Assembly (NCBI GenBank): GCA_023666615.1 | Contig: JAMPBQ010000011.1 | Location: forward strand, 1 to 45,751 | Length of the DNA: 45,751 bases | Direction of reading: 5' to 3' | Origin: Clostridium sp. | GTDB taxonomy: Bacteria; Bacteroidota; Bacteroidia; Bacteroidales; Muribaculaceae | In this document: piece after piece, positions 18,550-26,049 of the stretch | Numbering within the stretch: position 1 is the first letter of the stretch | Layout of the letters: every line of letters starts with the position of its first letter | The notes under the pieces: model-generated | What the model was told of the DNA's origin: nothing | Databases searched by the model: none | Seen by the model: only the letters and a program-made list of their open reading frames with translations | Position numbers and translations under genes: made by a program

Positions 18550-19359
18550 ATGATTATGACGACTTTAGAGTATCTTTTATCTTCAAATAATTTCTTTTTG
18601 CTGGCCGGGCCTTGCGTGATTGAGGGTGAGAAGATGGCCCTTGACATCGCCGGCTACATCAAGCCCCTTTGCGAAAAGTACGGGATTCCTTACGTATTCA
18701 AGGGATCGTACAGGAAGGCCAACCGCTCGAGGCTCGATTCTTTTACGGGCATTGGCGACGAGAAGGCCTTGAAGATACTGGCCAAGGTGCGCTCGGAGTT
18801 TGATGTTCCGGTTGTGACCGACATCCATGAGACTACCGAGGCGGCCATGGCGGCGGAGTATGTTGACATTCTGCAGATTCCGGCATTCCTTTGCAGGCAG
18901 ACCGACCTCCTTGTGGCCGCAGCCAAGACCGGCAAGATGGTGAATGTGAAGAAGGGTCAATTCTTGGCTCCCGAGTCAATGCATTTTGCCGTTGAGAAGG
19001 TGCGCGACGCTGGAGGCGAGCAGGTGGCGGTCACTGACAGGGGCACCACTTTTGGCTACGGCGACCTTATCGTGGACTATCGCGGCATACCGACGATGCA
19101 GAAGCAATGCAAGTGCCCGCTGATTTTGGATATCACCCATTCGCTGCAGCAGCCCAACCAGGGCGGGGGCGTCACCGGCGGCCGGCCCGACATGATTGAG
19201 ACCATAGCGAAGGCCGGCATAGCGGTGGGGGTTGACGGGCTCTTCCTTGAGACGCATCCTACGCCACAGACCGCCAAGAGCGACGGGGCCAACATGCTGC
19301 GGCTCGACCTATTAGAGCCGCTTCTGGAAAAGCTGACACGGCTGCGGGCAGCGCTGTGA
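18550..19359 (+). CDS. kdsA: 3-deoxy-8-phosphooctulonate synthase
   Basis: KDO-8-phosphate synthase: condenses phosphoenolpyruvate with arabinose-5-phosphate to start the KDO branch of LPS synthesis. A TIM-barrel enzyme of 269 residues. Motifs: LLAGPCVIEG, FKGSYRKANRSRLDSFTGIG, VTDIHE, DILQIPAFLCRQTDLL, VNVKKGQFLAPE, DRGTTFGYGDLIVDYRG, LDITHSLQQPN and VDGLFLETHP. Cys in AGPCVIEG plus the C-terminal pattern leaves open a metal-dependent form. The start could be 18550 or 18556. The 53 bp before it hold three copies of AATCTTGA (18496, 18516, 18526) and a CTTGAT-GA-ATCAAG palindrome at 18499-18512, a possible operator. Confidence 0.96.
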   Translation: MIMTTLEYLLSSNNFFLLAGPCVIEGEKMALDIAGYIKPLCEKYGIPYVFKGSYRKANRSRLDSFTGIGDEKALKILAKVRSEFDVPVVTDIHETTEAAMAAEYVDILQIPAFLCRQTDLLVAAAKTGKMVNVKKGQFLAPESMHFAVEKVRDAGGEQVAVTDRGTTFGYGDLIVDYRGIPTMQKQCKCPLILDITHSLQQPNQGGGVTGGRPDMIETIAKAGIAVGVDGLFLETHPTPQTAKSDGANMLRLDLLEPLLEKLTRLRAAL

Positions 19360-19403
19360 AGAAGATTGTGCGAAGGCCAATAAGGCAATAATAGGCATTT
19401 AAT

Positions 19404-19601
19404 GTCTTTAAGGGGATTAAGGGTTTTAGCAACTATTCAACTATCATAAGTTTTTGATTTGTAGGGCTACACACTGGTGCGACCGATGCAAAAGCCAAAA
19501 AATCGATGGGAAACGGATGCACCAGGGTGCATCCCTACTTTTATAATCAATCGCTTATACATTTAAATATAGCTGAATAGTTACGGTCTTTAAGGGGATT
19601 A
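19404..19601. mobile_element. MITE-like element with inverted repeats and flanking direct repeats
   Basis: The 262-bp gap between kdsA and the minus-strand gene holds a nested structure. Outermost, the 16 bp GTCTTTAAGGGGATTA occur as exact direct repeats at 19404-19419 and 19586-19601. Inside are 14-bp inverted repeats with one mismatch (AACTATTCAACTAT at 19431-19444, complement at 19569-19582). Then comes GTAGGG (19461-19466) against CCCTAC (19533-19538). At the core is a perfect hairpin GGATGCACC/GGTGCATCC (19515-19534). No coding capacity. The direct repeats look like a target duplication of a non-autonomous element, though 16 bp is long for that. The GGATGCACC hairpin resembles a REP-like unit I associate with Bacteroidales intergenic DNA (recollection). 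Confidence 0.55.
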
Positions 19602-19620
19602 GTGGGGGGAAGGGCCGGGG

Positions 19621-21879
19621 TTAAGAGAGGAGGTCGGCGATTACTTGGGGGATGTCGAGAGCCCAGTCGCGGGTGTAGACACGATCGGCCCGGGCGGGGT
19701 CGTCGACTATCTCCATGCCGCGGGCGTTGGCCATAATGGCGAGGGTTTTGCCTATTGTAGGCTTGCTTTTGAGGCGCTGTAGCATCGCTTGGATGCCATT
19801 GAGCGAGACGGTGAACGCCGCTTGGTCGTCGCTGCCGAGCTCCAGCCAGGTTACTTCATTTTCCTTGACGTCAAGCATTCCGAAAGTTAGCGAGCGGGTT
19901 AGGGAGGTGGGGGCGACTTTCACCATGTGCTGCACTGTGGAGGGGTCGAAAGCAACGCCTGTGGAGTTGGAGACTTTCATGGGATATTTTGAATCCATCC
20001 ATCCGACGCGGGTGTTTACGTCGAGCGTGCCTCCGCTATAATGGCTGGCTACGAACACCACGTATTCGGCGCCCCGCTCGCGCAGGGCGTTTAAGTCAAG
20101 CTCAATGTACTCGGCGGTGCCCACCTTGTCGGGGATTTGGCGAATGTCGCCCGAATGCCGTGCTCCGTAGGGGGATAGGTTGTAGTAAGAGCAATCCTCC
20201 ACGCCCCCGGGATATATGATTTTCGCGCTGAGGTCCAAGTCAATCGGCGCCGCGGCAAGGCCTTCGCCCCAGTTGAGGAATAGGCGCAAAGAGTCGCCTT
20301 CGACCGGGAATTTAGTGCCCTGCGGCACGGAAGAAAAGGCCTGCACGGCGGCGCTGCGGTCGCCCAACGGGAGCACCATAGAATCAAGCTCAGGGTCGAT
20401 ATAGATTTTCACCCCCCGTTCGGGATTGTTTGCATAGTGCCGGCGCAGAAAATCCAAAGAGAGATTTTGGATGGCATGCGCTATTGATTGCAGCTGCTTT
20501 TCGGTGTAGCGGGCAATGGCGGGATTTGCGGGAATGACTTTGCTTTTGCCGGTAAGGGTCTTTACCACTCGGTCGGAGGGTGAGAAATAGCGCTCGGCAT
20601 GGCGGCCAAGTTCAATCACAAGCCGGAGCGGAACGTCGGGGAGGACTGCGCGGAAGGCTTCGAGAGCGGCGTCAGGGTCGGCGAGGATGCTGCTGAAGAG
20701 CTGGCGGGCGAAGAGGCCGGGGTGATGTTTTAATATTGCCAGGGCGGCGGCGCGGTCGCCTTGCCGGATGGCCATGTCGATTTTGCCTTGCGTTACGGCA
20801 TAGCTTTCATCCCACCATACGCGCAGCATGGCGGCCAGGCGTTCGAAGCCGGGCTTCTTTGCGTATTCGGCCAGTCGCAGGGCGCGGATGAATCGCGTCC
20901 ACATTCCCCGCTTTGGGTGCATTATGGCGCAAGCGGCCTTTGGCGACATTTCGAGGCTGTTGAGCCACTGGGCGGCCATGCGGCATTCGCTTCGGCCATA
21001 ATGCAGGCGGAGGTCGCGCTTGGCCTGGGCGGCGAGTATATGCCCGGCGCTTGAGTAAGGAGTGAACCGGTTGGAGTTGGCCAGAAGCGTATTCTTCACA
21101 ATCGTACCGGGCTCAATGACTTGGATGTGGCCTGTGTGGCGGTACCAGAGCAGGCGGAGGACGTCGGCCGGGGATTGCATCAACGCGCCGACGCGGTCGG
21201 CCTGGCCGTTGTCAATCAGGTCAGACGCTATGATGATGGCGTTTTCCTTTACCGGGATTTTGGTTTGCTCGGGCAGCTTTATGCCGGCCTGAAGCAGGCC
21301 TTTAAGGTCTTCTCGGGCAGTGGCGTCGAGGGGAATAGTGGACTCGGCCAGCTGCGTGAGCGTGCGCTGCAGGTCAGCGTCGGCCCAACGCTTAAGCTCC
21401 TTCAGTTTAGAGGCCTGGCCATAGAAGATTTCATCGCCGATGCGGAAAGGCCGGCCGCAGAAGGGGCAGCCGTTGTACCGCTCAAGGTTGAATGTGCCGT
21501 TTGGAATGAGGTGGCCGCAAGGGAGAGTGACGCCGTCAGTCCAAATGCCGCGCTCGCGCAAGAAATTGGCATAGGCGGTGGCGAGATGGTCGATTAGTCC
21601 TTCGCCGGTAGGCTCAAGCCAGCCTTTTACGAGGGGATTCCAATTTAGGTTGACGCCAAGGGCGTCGTTTATGGTCTCAAGGATAAGCCCTTGTGATGAT
21701 GGAGGCAGGGCGTTGAAGGCGCGCAGGGCATCCTCTGCAAGCGTGAATCCGCAACGGCGCAGCTGCTGCAGGCAGTGGGCGGTGGAGGCCGTGACGGGCG
21801 ATGGGGCTGAGGGCAAGTCGGGGAGGTAGAGCGCGCGGTGGCGCAGCGCTATTTTCTGAAGCAATGCCTGTGTCATCAT
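19621..21879 (-). CDS. RING-like zinc-binding protein with TerD-like C-terminal domain
   Basis: A 752-residue cytoplasmic protein that fits the MXAN_6230/SCO0854 family. A zinc-finger candidate lies at C121-x-H123 ... C138-x2-C141 (LPCGHLIPNGTFN then NGCPFCGRPF), like a RING or treble-clef knuckle. A long helical region follows (about 150-480, with repeat-like HHPGLFARQLF, RLVIELGRHAERYF). The C-terminal third (about 540-700) resembles TerD/TED stress domains: LDLSAKIIYPGG, YNLSPYGARHSGDI, AEYIELDLNAL and YVVFVASHYSGG. TerD domains bind calcium and occur in tellurite, phage and stress-response loci, usually with other ter genes, which are absent here. The function is unknown. It has its own consensus promoter overlapping a palindrome. 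Confidence 0.8.
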   Translation of the reverse strand: MMTQALLQKIALRHRALYLPDLPSAPSPVTASTAHCLQQLRRCGFTLAEDALRAFNALPPSSQGLILETINDALGVNLNWNPLVKGWLEPTGEGLIDHLATAYANFLRERGIWTDGVTLPCGHLIPNGTFNLERYNGCPFCGRPFRIGDEIFYGQASKLKELKRWADADLQRTLTQLAESTIPLDATAREDLKGLLQAGIKLPEQTKIPVKENAIIIASDLIDNGQADRVGALMQSPADVLRLLWYRHTGHIQVIEPGTIVKNTLLANSNRFTPYSSAGHILAAQAKRDLRLHYGRSECRMAAQWLNSLEMSPKAACAIMHPKRGMWTRFIRALRLAEYAKKPGFERLAAMLRVWWDESYAVTQGKIDMAIRQGDRAAALAILKHHPGLFARQLFSSILADPDAALEAFRAVLPDVPLRLVIELGRHAERYFSPSDRVVKTLTGKSKVIPANPAIARYTEKQLQSIAHAIQNLSLDFLRRHYANNPERGVKIYIDPELDSMVLPLGDRSAAVQAFSSVPQGTKFPVEGDSLRLFLNWGEGLAAAPIDLDLSAKIIYPGGVEDCSYYNLSPYGARHSGDIRQIPDKVGTAEYIELDLNALRERGAEYVVFVASHYSGGTLDVNTRVGWMDSKYPMKVSNSTGVAFDPSTVQHMVKVAPTSLTRSLTFGMLDVKENEVTWLELGSDDQAAFTVSLNGIQAMLQRLKSKPTIGKTLAIMANARGMEIVDDPARADRVYTRDWALDIPQVIADLLS

Positions 21880-21975
21880 TTGGGTGTCTTTCTGTGCATA
21901 AAAAATGCAGGCAATTGTAAAACTGAAGATCCTATTAATTCATTATGAAGTAAGTCTTACTTGGCCTGCATGAGG

Positions 21976-22009
21976 CAAAATTAGGCATAAGATTTGTATT
22001 GTACAAATC
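21976..22009 (-). promoter_or_regulatory. Promoter of the RING/TerD gene overlapping an 8-bp palindrome
   Basis: On the minus strand TTTG (22007-22004), 20 bp, TAATTTTG (21983-21976) is a full consensus promoter, giving a leader of about 90 nt. GATTTGTA-TTG-TACAAATC (21991-22009) is a perfect inverted repeat covering the -33 box and half the spacer, a natural place for a repressor. Confidence 0.65.
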
Positions 22010-22110
22010 ACGGGGCGCTATTTTGTGCGAAAGGATGATGTTTTTAGGCGAATGTGGTGGAATTATTTAAAAAAAATTGGGGGAGGGGGTGGCGGAATGT
22101 AAAAATGTTG

Positions 22111-22118
22111 TAAATTTG
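22111..22118 (+). promoter_or_regulatory. -7 box for the sugar genes
   Basis: TAAATTTG lies 12 bp before the fdtA-like start codon, so the mRNA would be nearly leaderless. No TTTG stands at the right distance upstream. The 22020-22110 region is otherwise featureless. Confidence 0.4.
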
Positions 22119-22130
22119 CGTGATAGAAAT

Positions 22131-22556
22131 ATGGAAAATCTTCAGCCGCATATTATCGACTTGCCCAAAATTTGCGATCCGCGCGGGAATCTGACCTTCG
22201 TAGAAGGGGGCAGGCACATGCCGTTCAGCATAGCCAGAGCCTTTTGGATATACGATGTTCCGGCCGGCGAAGAGCGGGGCGGCCATTCGCACCATAAGCT
22301 GCACCAGCTGCTTGTGTCGGTTGGCGGGAGCTTTGACGTGAACGTGACCGACGGGTTTACTCGGCGCACGTACACCCTTAACCGGCCTTTCAAGGGGCTG
22401 TACTTGCCGCCGGGAATTTGGAGCGACATCACAAATTTTTCGTCAGGAGGCGTGTGCCTTTCGCTTGTTGATGATTTCTTCAGCGAGGAGGATTACGTAA
22501 GGGATTTTGACGAGTATATGGAATTGGCTAGGGCGCATGGCCCCATAATAAAATGA
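22131..22556 (+). CDS. Sugar 3,4-ketoisomerase (FdtA/QdtA/WxcM-like cupin)
   Basis: A 141-residue single-domain cupin of the dTDP-4-keto-6-deoxyglucose 3,4-ketoisomerase family. Family marks: DPRGNLTFVEG, PFSIARAFWIYDVP, ERGGHSHHKLHQLL (catalytic and metal-like His cluster), GSFDVNV, LYLPPGIWSDITNFSSG and DFFSEEDYVRDFDEY. The product would be the 3-keto sugar that the aminotransferase encoded next converts to a 3-amino-3,6-dideoxy sugar such as Fuc3N or Qui3N. Start 22131 (MENLQPHIIDL) fits the family; frame upstream is spurious. The aminotransferase gene begins eight bases after the stop. Confidence 0.88.
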   Translation: MENLQPHIIDLPKICDPRGNLTFVEGGRHMPFSIARAFWIYDVPAGEERGGHSHHKLHQLLVSVGGSFDVNVTDGFTRRTYTLNRPFKGLYLPPGIWSDITNFSSGGVCLSLVDDFFSEEDYVRDFDEYMELARAHGPIIK

Positions 22557-22563
22557 GAATGTG

Positions 22564-23697
22564 ATGCTTGAATCTTTTCTTGATTTGGCGGCCGTGAACG
22601 CCCCTTTTATGGAAGACATAAAGCGGGCCATGGAGAGGGTGGTTGATTCGGGGCGATATGTAGGCGGCCCGGAGGTAGAGGCCTTTGAAGCGGAGCTGAG
22701 CGCGATTGCGGAGACGCCATACGTGGTGGGCGTAAGCAACGGGCTTGACGCTTTGCGGCTGATACTCAGGGCCTATATGGAGCTTGGGCGGCTTAGGCCG
22801 GGAGACGAGGTGATAGTGCCGGCCAATACGTATATCGCTACTGCCCTGGCTGTTACCGACAATGGGCTAAGGCCAGTGTTCGCTGATGTTTCGCCGGTTA
22901 CCTTCAATCTTGACGCGGAAAAGCTTGAAGAGGCAATGACGCCTCGCACCAGGGCGATTATGCCGGTGCATCTTTATGGGCGAGTATGCTGGGATGAGGC
23001 CTTGGTGGATTTCGCCAGGCGGCATGATTTGATTGTGGTAGAGGACAATGCGCAGGCTATCGGGGCGTCAGCTTCAGCTGAAGGGCTTTTTGGCACGCAT
23101 GCGGCCGGAGGGCTTGGGCATGCCGGCGGGTTCAGCTTTTACCCGACAAAAAATATTGGTGCGATGGGCGACGCCGGAGCTGTGGCCACCCATGACAAGA
23201 AATTGGCGGAGACGGTAAGGGCGTTGGCGAATTACGGAAGCGACAGGCGGTACCATAATGTCTATGAGGGTTTTAATTGCAGGCTTGACCCGGTGCAGGC
23301 GGCTGTGCTGAGGGTGAAGCTGCCGCATTTGGCGGAGATCAATGCGCGCAGACGAGAGCTGGCAGGCATATATGACGCTGAGATTTGCAATCCGCTGGTG
23401 AAGAAGCCGGAGATGCCGAAGGCTGGCGAGGAGCACGTTTGGCACCAGTATGTGGCGCGGGTGGAGAATCGCGACGCATTCCGGGCTTTCTTGGGGGAAA
23501 GGGGCATTGCCACGGATGTGAATTATCCCGTGAATCCGGCGCATCAGCCTTGCTACGCCGCGGAGTATGGCATGGCGGCCACGCCGGCGGCCGACGAGTT
23601 GGCGGAGCAAGTGGTGAGCCTCCCCCTTAACACGGCCTTGAACCCCTCCCAGATTAGCCGCGTGGCCGCCGCCGCAAACCTTTGGAACGGCCGGTAA
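22564..23697 (+). CDS. DegT/DnrJ/EryC1/StrS sugar aminotransferase (FdtB-like)
   Basis: A PLP enzyme of 377 residues that transaminates a nucleotide-linked keto sugar for surface polysaccharide. Motifs: SGRYVGGPEVEAFEAELS at the start, GVSNGLDALRLIL, PGDEVIVPANTYIATA, IMPVHLYGR, VVEDNAQAIGA (PLP Asp), and FYPTKNIGAMGDAGAV containing the Schiff-base lysine. GFNCRLDPVQAAVL is also typical. With the upstream ketoisomerase it makes a dTDP-3-amino-3,6-dideoxyhexose pair. Neither rmlA nor rmlB is in the window, so the precursor must come from elsewhere. Start 22564 ATG rather than 22561 GTG. Confidence 0.92.
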   Translation: MLESFLDLAAVNAPFMEDIKRAMERVVDSGRYVGGPEVEAFEAELSAIAETPYVVGVSNGLDALRLILRAYMELGRLRPGDEVIVPANTYIATALAVTDNGLRPVFADVSPVTFNLDAEKLEEAMTPRTRAIMPVHLYGRVCWDEALVDFARRHDLIVVEDNAQAIGASASAEGLFGTHAAGGLGHAGGFSFYPTKNIGAMGDAGAVATHDKKLAETVRALANYGSDRRYHNVYEGFNCRLDPVQAAVLRVKLPHLAEINARRRELAGIYDAEICNPLVKKPEMPKAGEEHVWHQYVARVENRDAFRAFLGERGIATDVNYPVNPAHQPCYAAEYGMAATPAADELAEQVVSLPLNTALNPSQISRVAAAANLWNGR

Positions 23698-23722
23698 AAT
23701 GCTACTTTATATATAATATATT

Positions 23723-24776
23723 ATGAATCAGATAAATACCCCCCCCCCATTACCCCCACAACCCGCAATCATCAAATATAGATAAGAGAATCGCGTGGAT
23801 TGACGTATCTAGAGGACTGGCTTTTTTGTTGGTGATTTATAGTCACATACCCCAATGTGACGATAAGTTGATGATATATTTTGCGCCAGTTTTTCTCACA
23901 GCTTTCTTTTTTGTATCGGGCTATCTCTACAAAAGTGGACAAAGATTTTCCTATGTTTTAGAACAACGCATTCGTACCCTATTGATACCATTGTTTCTAT
24001 TGGGTATCTTAATGATAGGCATGTCAAAAATTATTTCTTACAAAGAAAGAGTTGACATTTTAGATAGTCTGAAGGATCTGTTCATTCAGTCAGGCTTTGA
24101 ACATTCACCTATCTTATGGTTTGTGGCGGCTCTGTTTGTCTATTCTGTATTCTTTTATTTTGTAGATAGATGGTGCAAAACAACATTGCAGTTTGTAATG
24201 GTTATTGCAGTTCTCTTCATAGTAAATTGTGTGACGAATTATGTATTACACATTCGTTTTTATTGGCATCTGCATTCACTTGGATTTGGAATATTCTATA
24301 TGGGCTTAGGTCGTCTTTATCGACAGTATGAGGATCAAATAGACAAGAATATCAAGTGGTGGATGGTAGTTATATGTCTATTGTGTTATGTGGCATACAT
24401 AGCTTATTCGCAGAAATACATAAGTTGTGGTGGGTCTGAGACAATCATAGACGCAATGATTTTAACGTTGATGGGATTGGTGTTGATAATAACAATATCG
24501 AAAAAATATCTCGGAGGCAGCAAGCTGCTTTTATTCGTTGGCGCCAACTCGCTTTTCTACTTTGCTTTCCATGGGAAGGTTTATGCTGTGATTATATCAA
24601 TAGGCAATAAAGTCGCGCCTGAGCAATTTTCTTCGGACGAATTATTTATTAAGTGTATAGTGGCCTTATCAGTGGTGCTTTTAGACGCTTTAATCCTCAT
24701 TCCCCCAGCTATGTTCGTAAATAAGTATATGCCTCAGATGCTTGGCCGAAAATTTAAGTTATGGAGAGAGGGATAG
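23723..24776 (+). pseudogene. Membrane acyltransferase (acyltransferase_3), out of frame at a poly-C tract
   Basis: From 23778 on, one frame encodes NIDKRIAWIDVSRGLAFLL and continues as an acyltransferase family 3 protein with about ten membrane spans, probably O-acetylating a surface glycan. The conserved RIxWIDxxRG start is complete, but this frame has no ATG or GTG start: it meets a stop at 23733. The only suitable ATG, at 23723 (25 bp after the aminotransferase stop), begins MNQINTPPPP and ends at a stop soon after. The two frames meet at a run of ten C (23739-23748). Nine or twelve C would join them into a protein of about 350 residues. This is either an ON/OFF phase switch caught OFF or a homopolymer error. 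The sequence is clearly more AT-rich than its neighbours. Confidence 0.75.
23739..23748 (+). repeat. Run of ten C at the frame junction of the acyltransferase
   Basis: Ten consecutive C sit six codons into the acyltransferase gene, exactly where the start-codon frame and the domain frame must join. It is the longest C or G run I noticed in the window, and it is set in otherwise AT-rich sequence, which makes it a credible slipped-strand switch. Confidence 0.8.
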
Positions 24777-24860
24777 CGGCCGAGAGAGAGACGGAATGGA
24801 CGAGACGCGCGAAAAATAGGATTAAGAGGTGAGGCTTGGCAAAGAAGTAATGCAGTTTAT

Positions 24861-24955
24861 AAAAAACGCGATGCCACCCGACAAAGTGGTGGCATCGACT
24901 TTACCTTTTTTTATAGTGCAAGGATACATCGACAAAGTATGTATCGGCACTTTTG
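24861..24955 (-). ncRNA. Small RNA with two hairpins sharing one loop, downstream of the Abi gene
   Basis: Read on the minus strand, a consensus promoter (24992-24961) is followed by an RNA of about 95 nt. Hairpin one: GATACAT/ATGTATC (24945-24939 and 24929-24923), extended by AGTGC/GCACT (24915-24919, 24947-24951). Hairpin two: CGATGCCACC/GGTGGCATCG (24897-24888, 24878-24869), followed two bases later by six U (24866-24861), so it is also the terminator. Both loops are the same nine bases, ACTTTGTCG, while the stems are unrelated but perfect. The RNA lies just past the stop codon of the Abi_2/HEPN gene on the same strand. An antitoxin or guide-like role is inference. On the plus strand, the second hairpin could also end the acyltransferase mRNA. 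Confidence 0.65.
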
Positions 24956-24960
24956 TAATG

Positions 24961-24992
24961 CAAAGGTAGTGCTTTTATTTAAATTCTACAAA
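24961..24992 (-). promoter_or_regulatory. Promoter of the small RNA
   Basis: TTTG (24992-24989), 20 bp, TACCTTTG (24968-24961) on the minus strand match both boxes and the spacing exactly. It lies 29 bp past the Abi stop codon and points away from that gene, so the downstream RNA has its own transcription. Confidence 0.72.
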
Positions 24993-25020
24993 TTTTGAGC
25001 ATTAAAATGAGTTTTTAATT

Positions 25021-25899
25021 TTAAATGAGCGTAAAATCGGGAATTAAGGGCTTTAAAGCGGGGGAGTTCAAACACAGTTCACTGTATAAGGCAGTGATTT
25101 TGGAATCCATTTCATTAGCCCTATTGGCTGACACTTGTTTCATTATGTATTTTACAACACGCAGCGCGCCAATAATGTTTCCGGAATCGGTTGACAAAGA
25201 AGATGCGGGGCCTCTGCGGATACGCATCGGCAATTTTAAGTCATAAAGGAGAGAGCCGTGGGCGCAAGCGTTTCGCACATTGCGGATAGTGTGCATATAG
25301 CTTTCAAAAGTAACAACCTGGCGCAAGCCAAATAAATTGGCGATTTTTATCTTGTCGGAGGCGTCTTTCAACTGTTCATACAGTTTTAGCACCGCGCCGA
25401 ATGTCATAAATTCCAAGGTTTTCCAAGCGGGAGCATATTCGTCAGACGGATATTTATGATGGTGTCGCGCAATTACGGGATTAAGTTTAAAATCCGAGTT
25501 GTAAACTTTGTTTTGGAAATTATCAGCATAGGTTCTGTTGACGACTGAAGGGTTTACAAACCACAAATTGTCGTCACTGTACTTATTTGAGAGCGTGTAT
25601 ATCATTGAGGTGCGGAAAGCGATTTCAATGCGGTTTAGATAACGCATTAATAGAAGCCGCAAGTCGAAATCAAAATAATACAAACGGACCGCATCTTCAA
25701 ATGTGCTTCCTTCTGCGTATTGATGTGTCCTTAGAGAAAGTTGGGGATAAGATTTTTCAAAAGGGAATAGGTAGAAGCCAAGGCGATAATATCCTATGTC
25801 AAGAAGGATTTCTTTCGCTTTGTCTTGGTCACGGATTGTAAGGCCCCTCGTCTTAAGGATCTGTAATTGTTTGTCAATGGTTGTGGCGGATTTATTCAT
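25021..25899 (-). CDS. Abi_2 family (AbiD/AbiF-like) HEPN protein, predicted abortive-infection toxin
   Basis: A 292-residue protein of the Abi_2 family, known from phage abortive-infection genes. N-terminal marks: KQLQILKTRGLTI, then ILLDIGYYRLGFYLFPFE (compare GYYRLxGYxxPF), then LNRIEIAFRTSMIY. The HEPN ribonuclease motif RNxxxH is present as R209-N-A-C-A-H214 and appears intact, so RNase activity is expected. The gene is AT-rich compared with the flanking fba and sugar genes, a sign of transfer. It lies alone on the minus strand, with a -7 box upstream and the small RNA downstream. Published work, as I recall it, links AbiF-type proteins to adjacent structured RNAs and to the origin of Cas13. 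That would fit this layout, but has not been tested here. Confidence 0.9.
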   Translation of the reverse strand: MNKSATTIDKQLQILKTRGLTIRDQDKAKEILLDIGYYRLGFYLFPFEKSYPQLSLRTHQYAEGSTFEDAVRLYYFDFDLRLLLMRYLNRIEIAFRTSMIYTLSNKYSDDNLWFVNPSVVNRTYADNFQNKVYNSDFKLNPVIARHHHKYPSDEYAPAWKTLEFMTFGAVLKLYEQLKDASDKIKIANLFGLRQVVTFESYMHTIRNVRNACAHGSLLYDLKLPMRIRRGPASSLSTDSGNIIGALRVVKYIMKQVSANRANEMDSKITALYSELCLNSPALKPLIPDFTLI

Positions 25900-25917
25900 T
25901 TCGTGTCAGTGAAGATA

Positions 25918-25925
25918 CAAAGGTA
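25918..25925 (-). promoter_or_regulatory. -7 box for the Abi gene
   Basis: TACCTTTG on the minus strand (25925-25918), 19 bp before the start codon, is identical to the -7 box of the small RNA at 24968-24961. No TTTG lies at the right distance, so this promoter should be weaker than that of the RNA. Confidence 0.5.
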
Positions 25926-25972
25926 CAAATTTTGTTTGAAAAAATGATTGTGGGAGGGAGCAATTTTTAGGC

Positions 25973-26011
25973 TAAATTTGCGCGGAAAGATAAAAATAAT
26001 CGCTATCTTTG
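25973..26011 (+). promoter_or_regulatory. Promoter region of fba
   Basis: Two -7 boxes point toward fba: TAAATTTG (25973-25980) and TATCTTTG (26004-26011). The TTTG at 25977-25980 could act as a -33 for the second, but with a long 23-bp spacer. The second box gives a leader of about 30 nt. Confidence 0.5.
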
Positions 26012-26049
26012 CGAATAGAAAACCAAATAATGTATAATTTTATTGTAAT

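Noticed and set aside
22077-22130. Longer start for the ketoisomerase
   Set aside because: It lies upstream of the -7 box and the residues do not belong to the family.
24869-24945. Reading the two hairpins simply as a plus-strand terminator of the acyltransferase
   Set aside because: Possible for one hairpin, but the exact minus-strand promoter, the U tract on the minus strand and the shared loop are explained better by a separate RNA. Not excluded.
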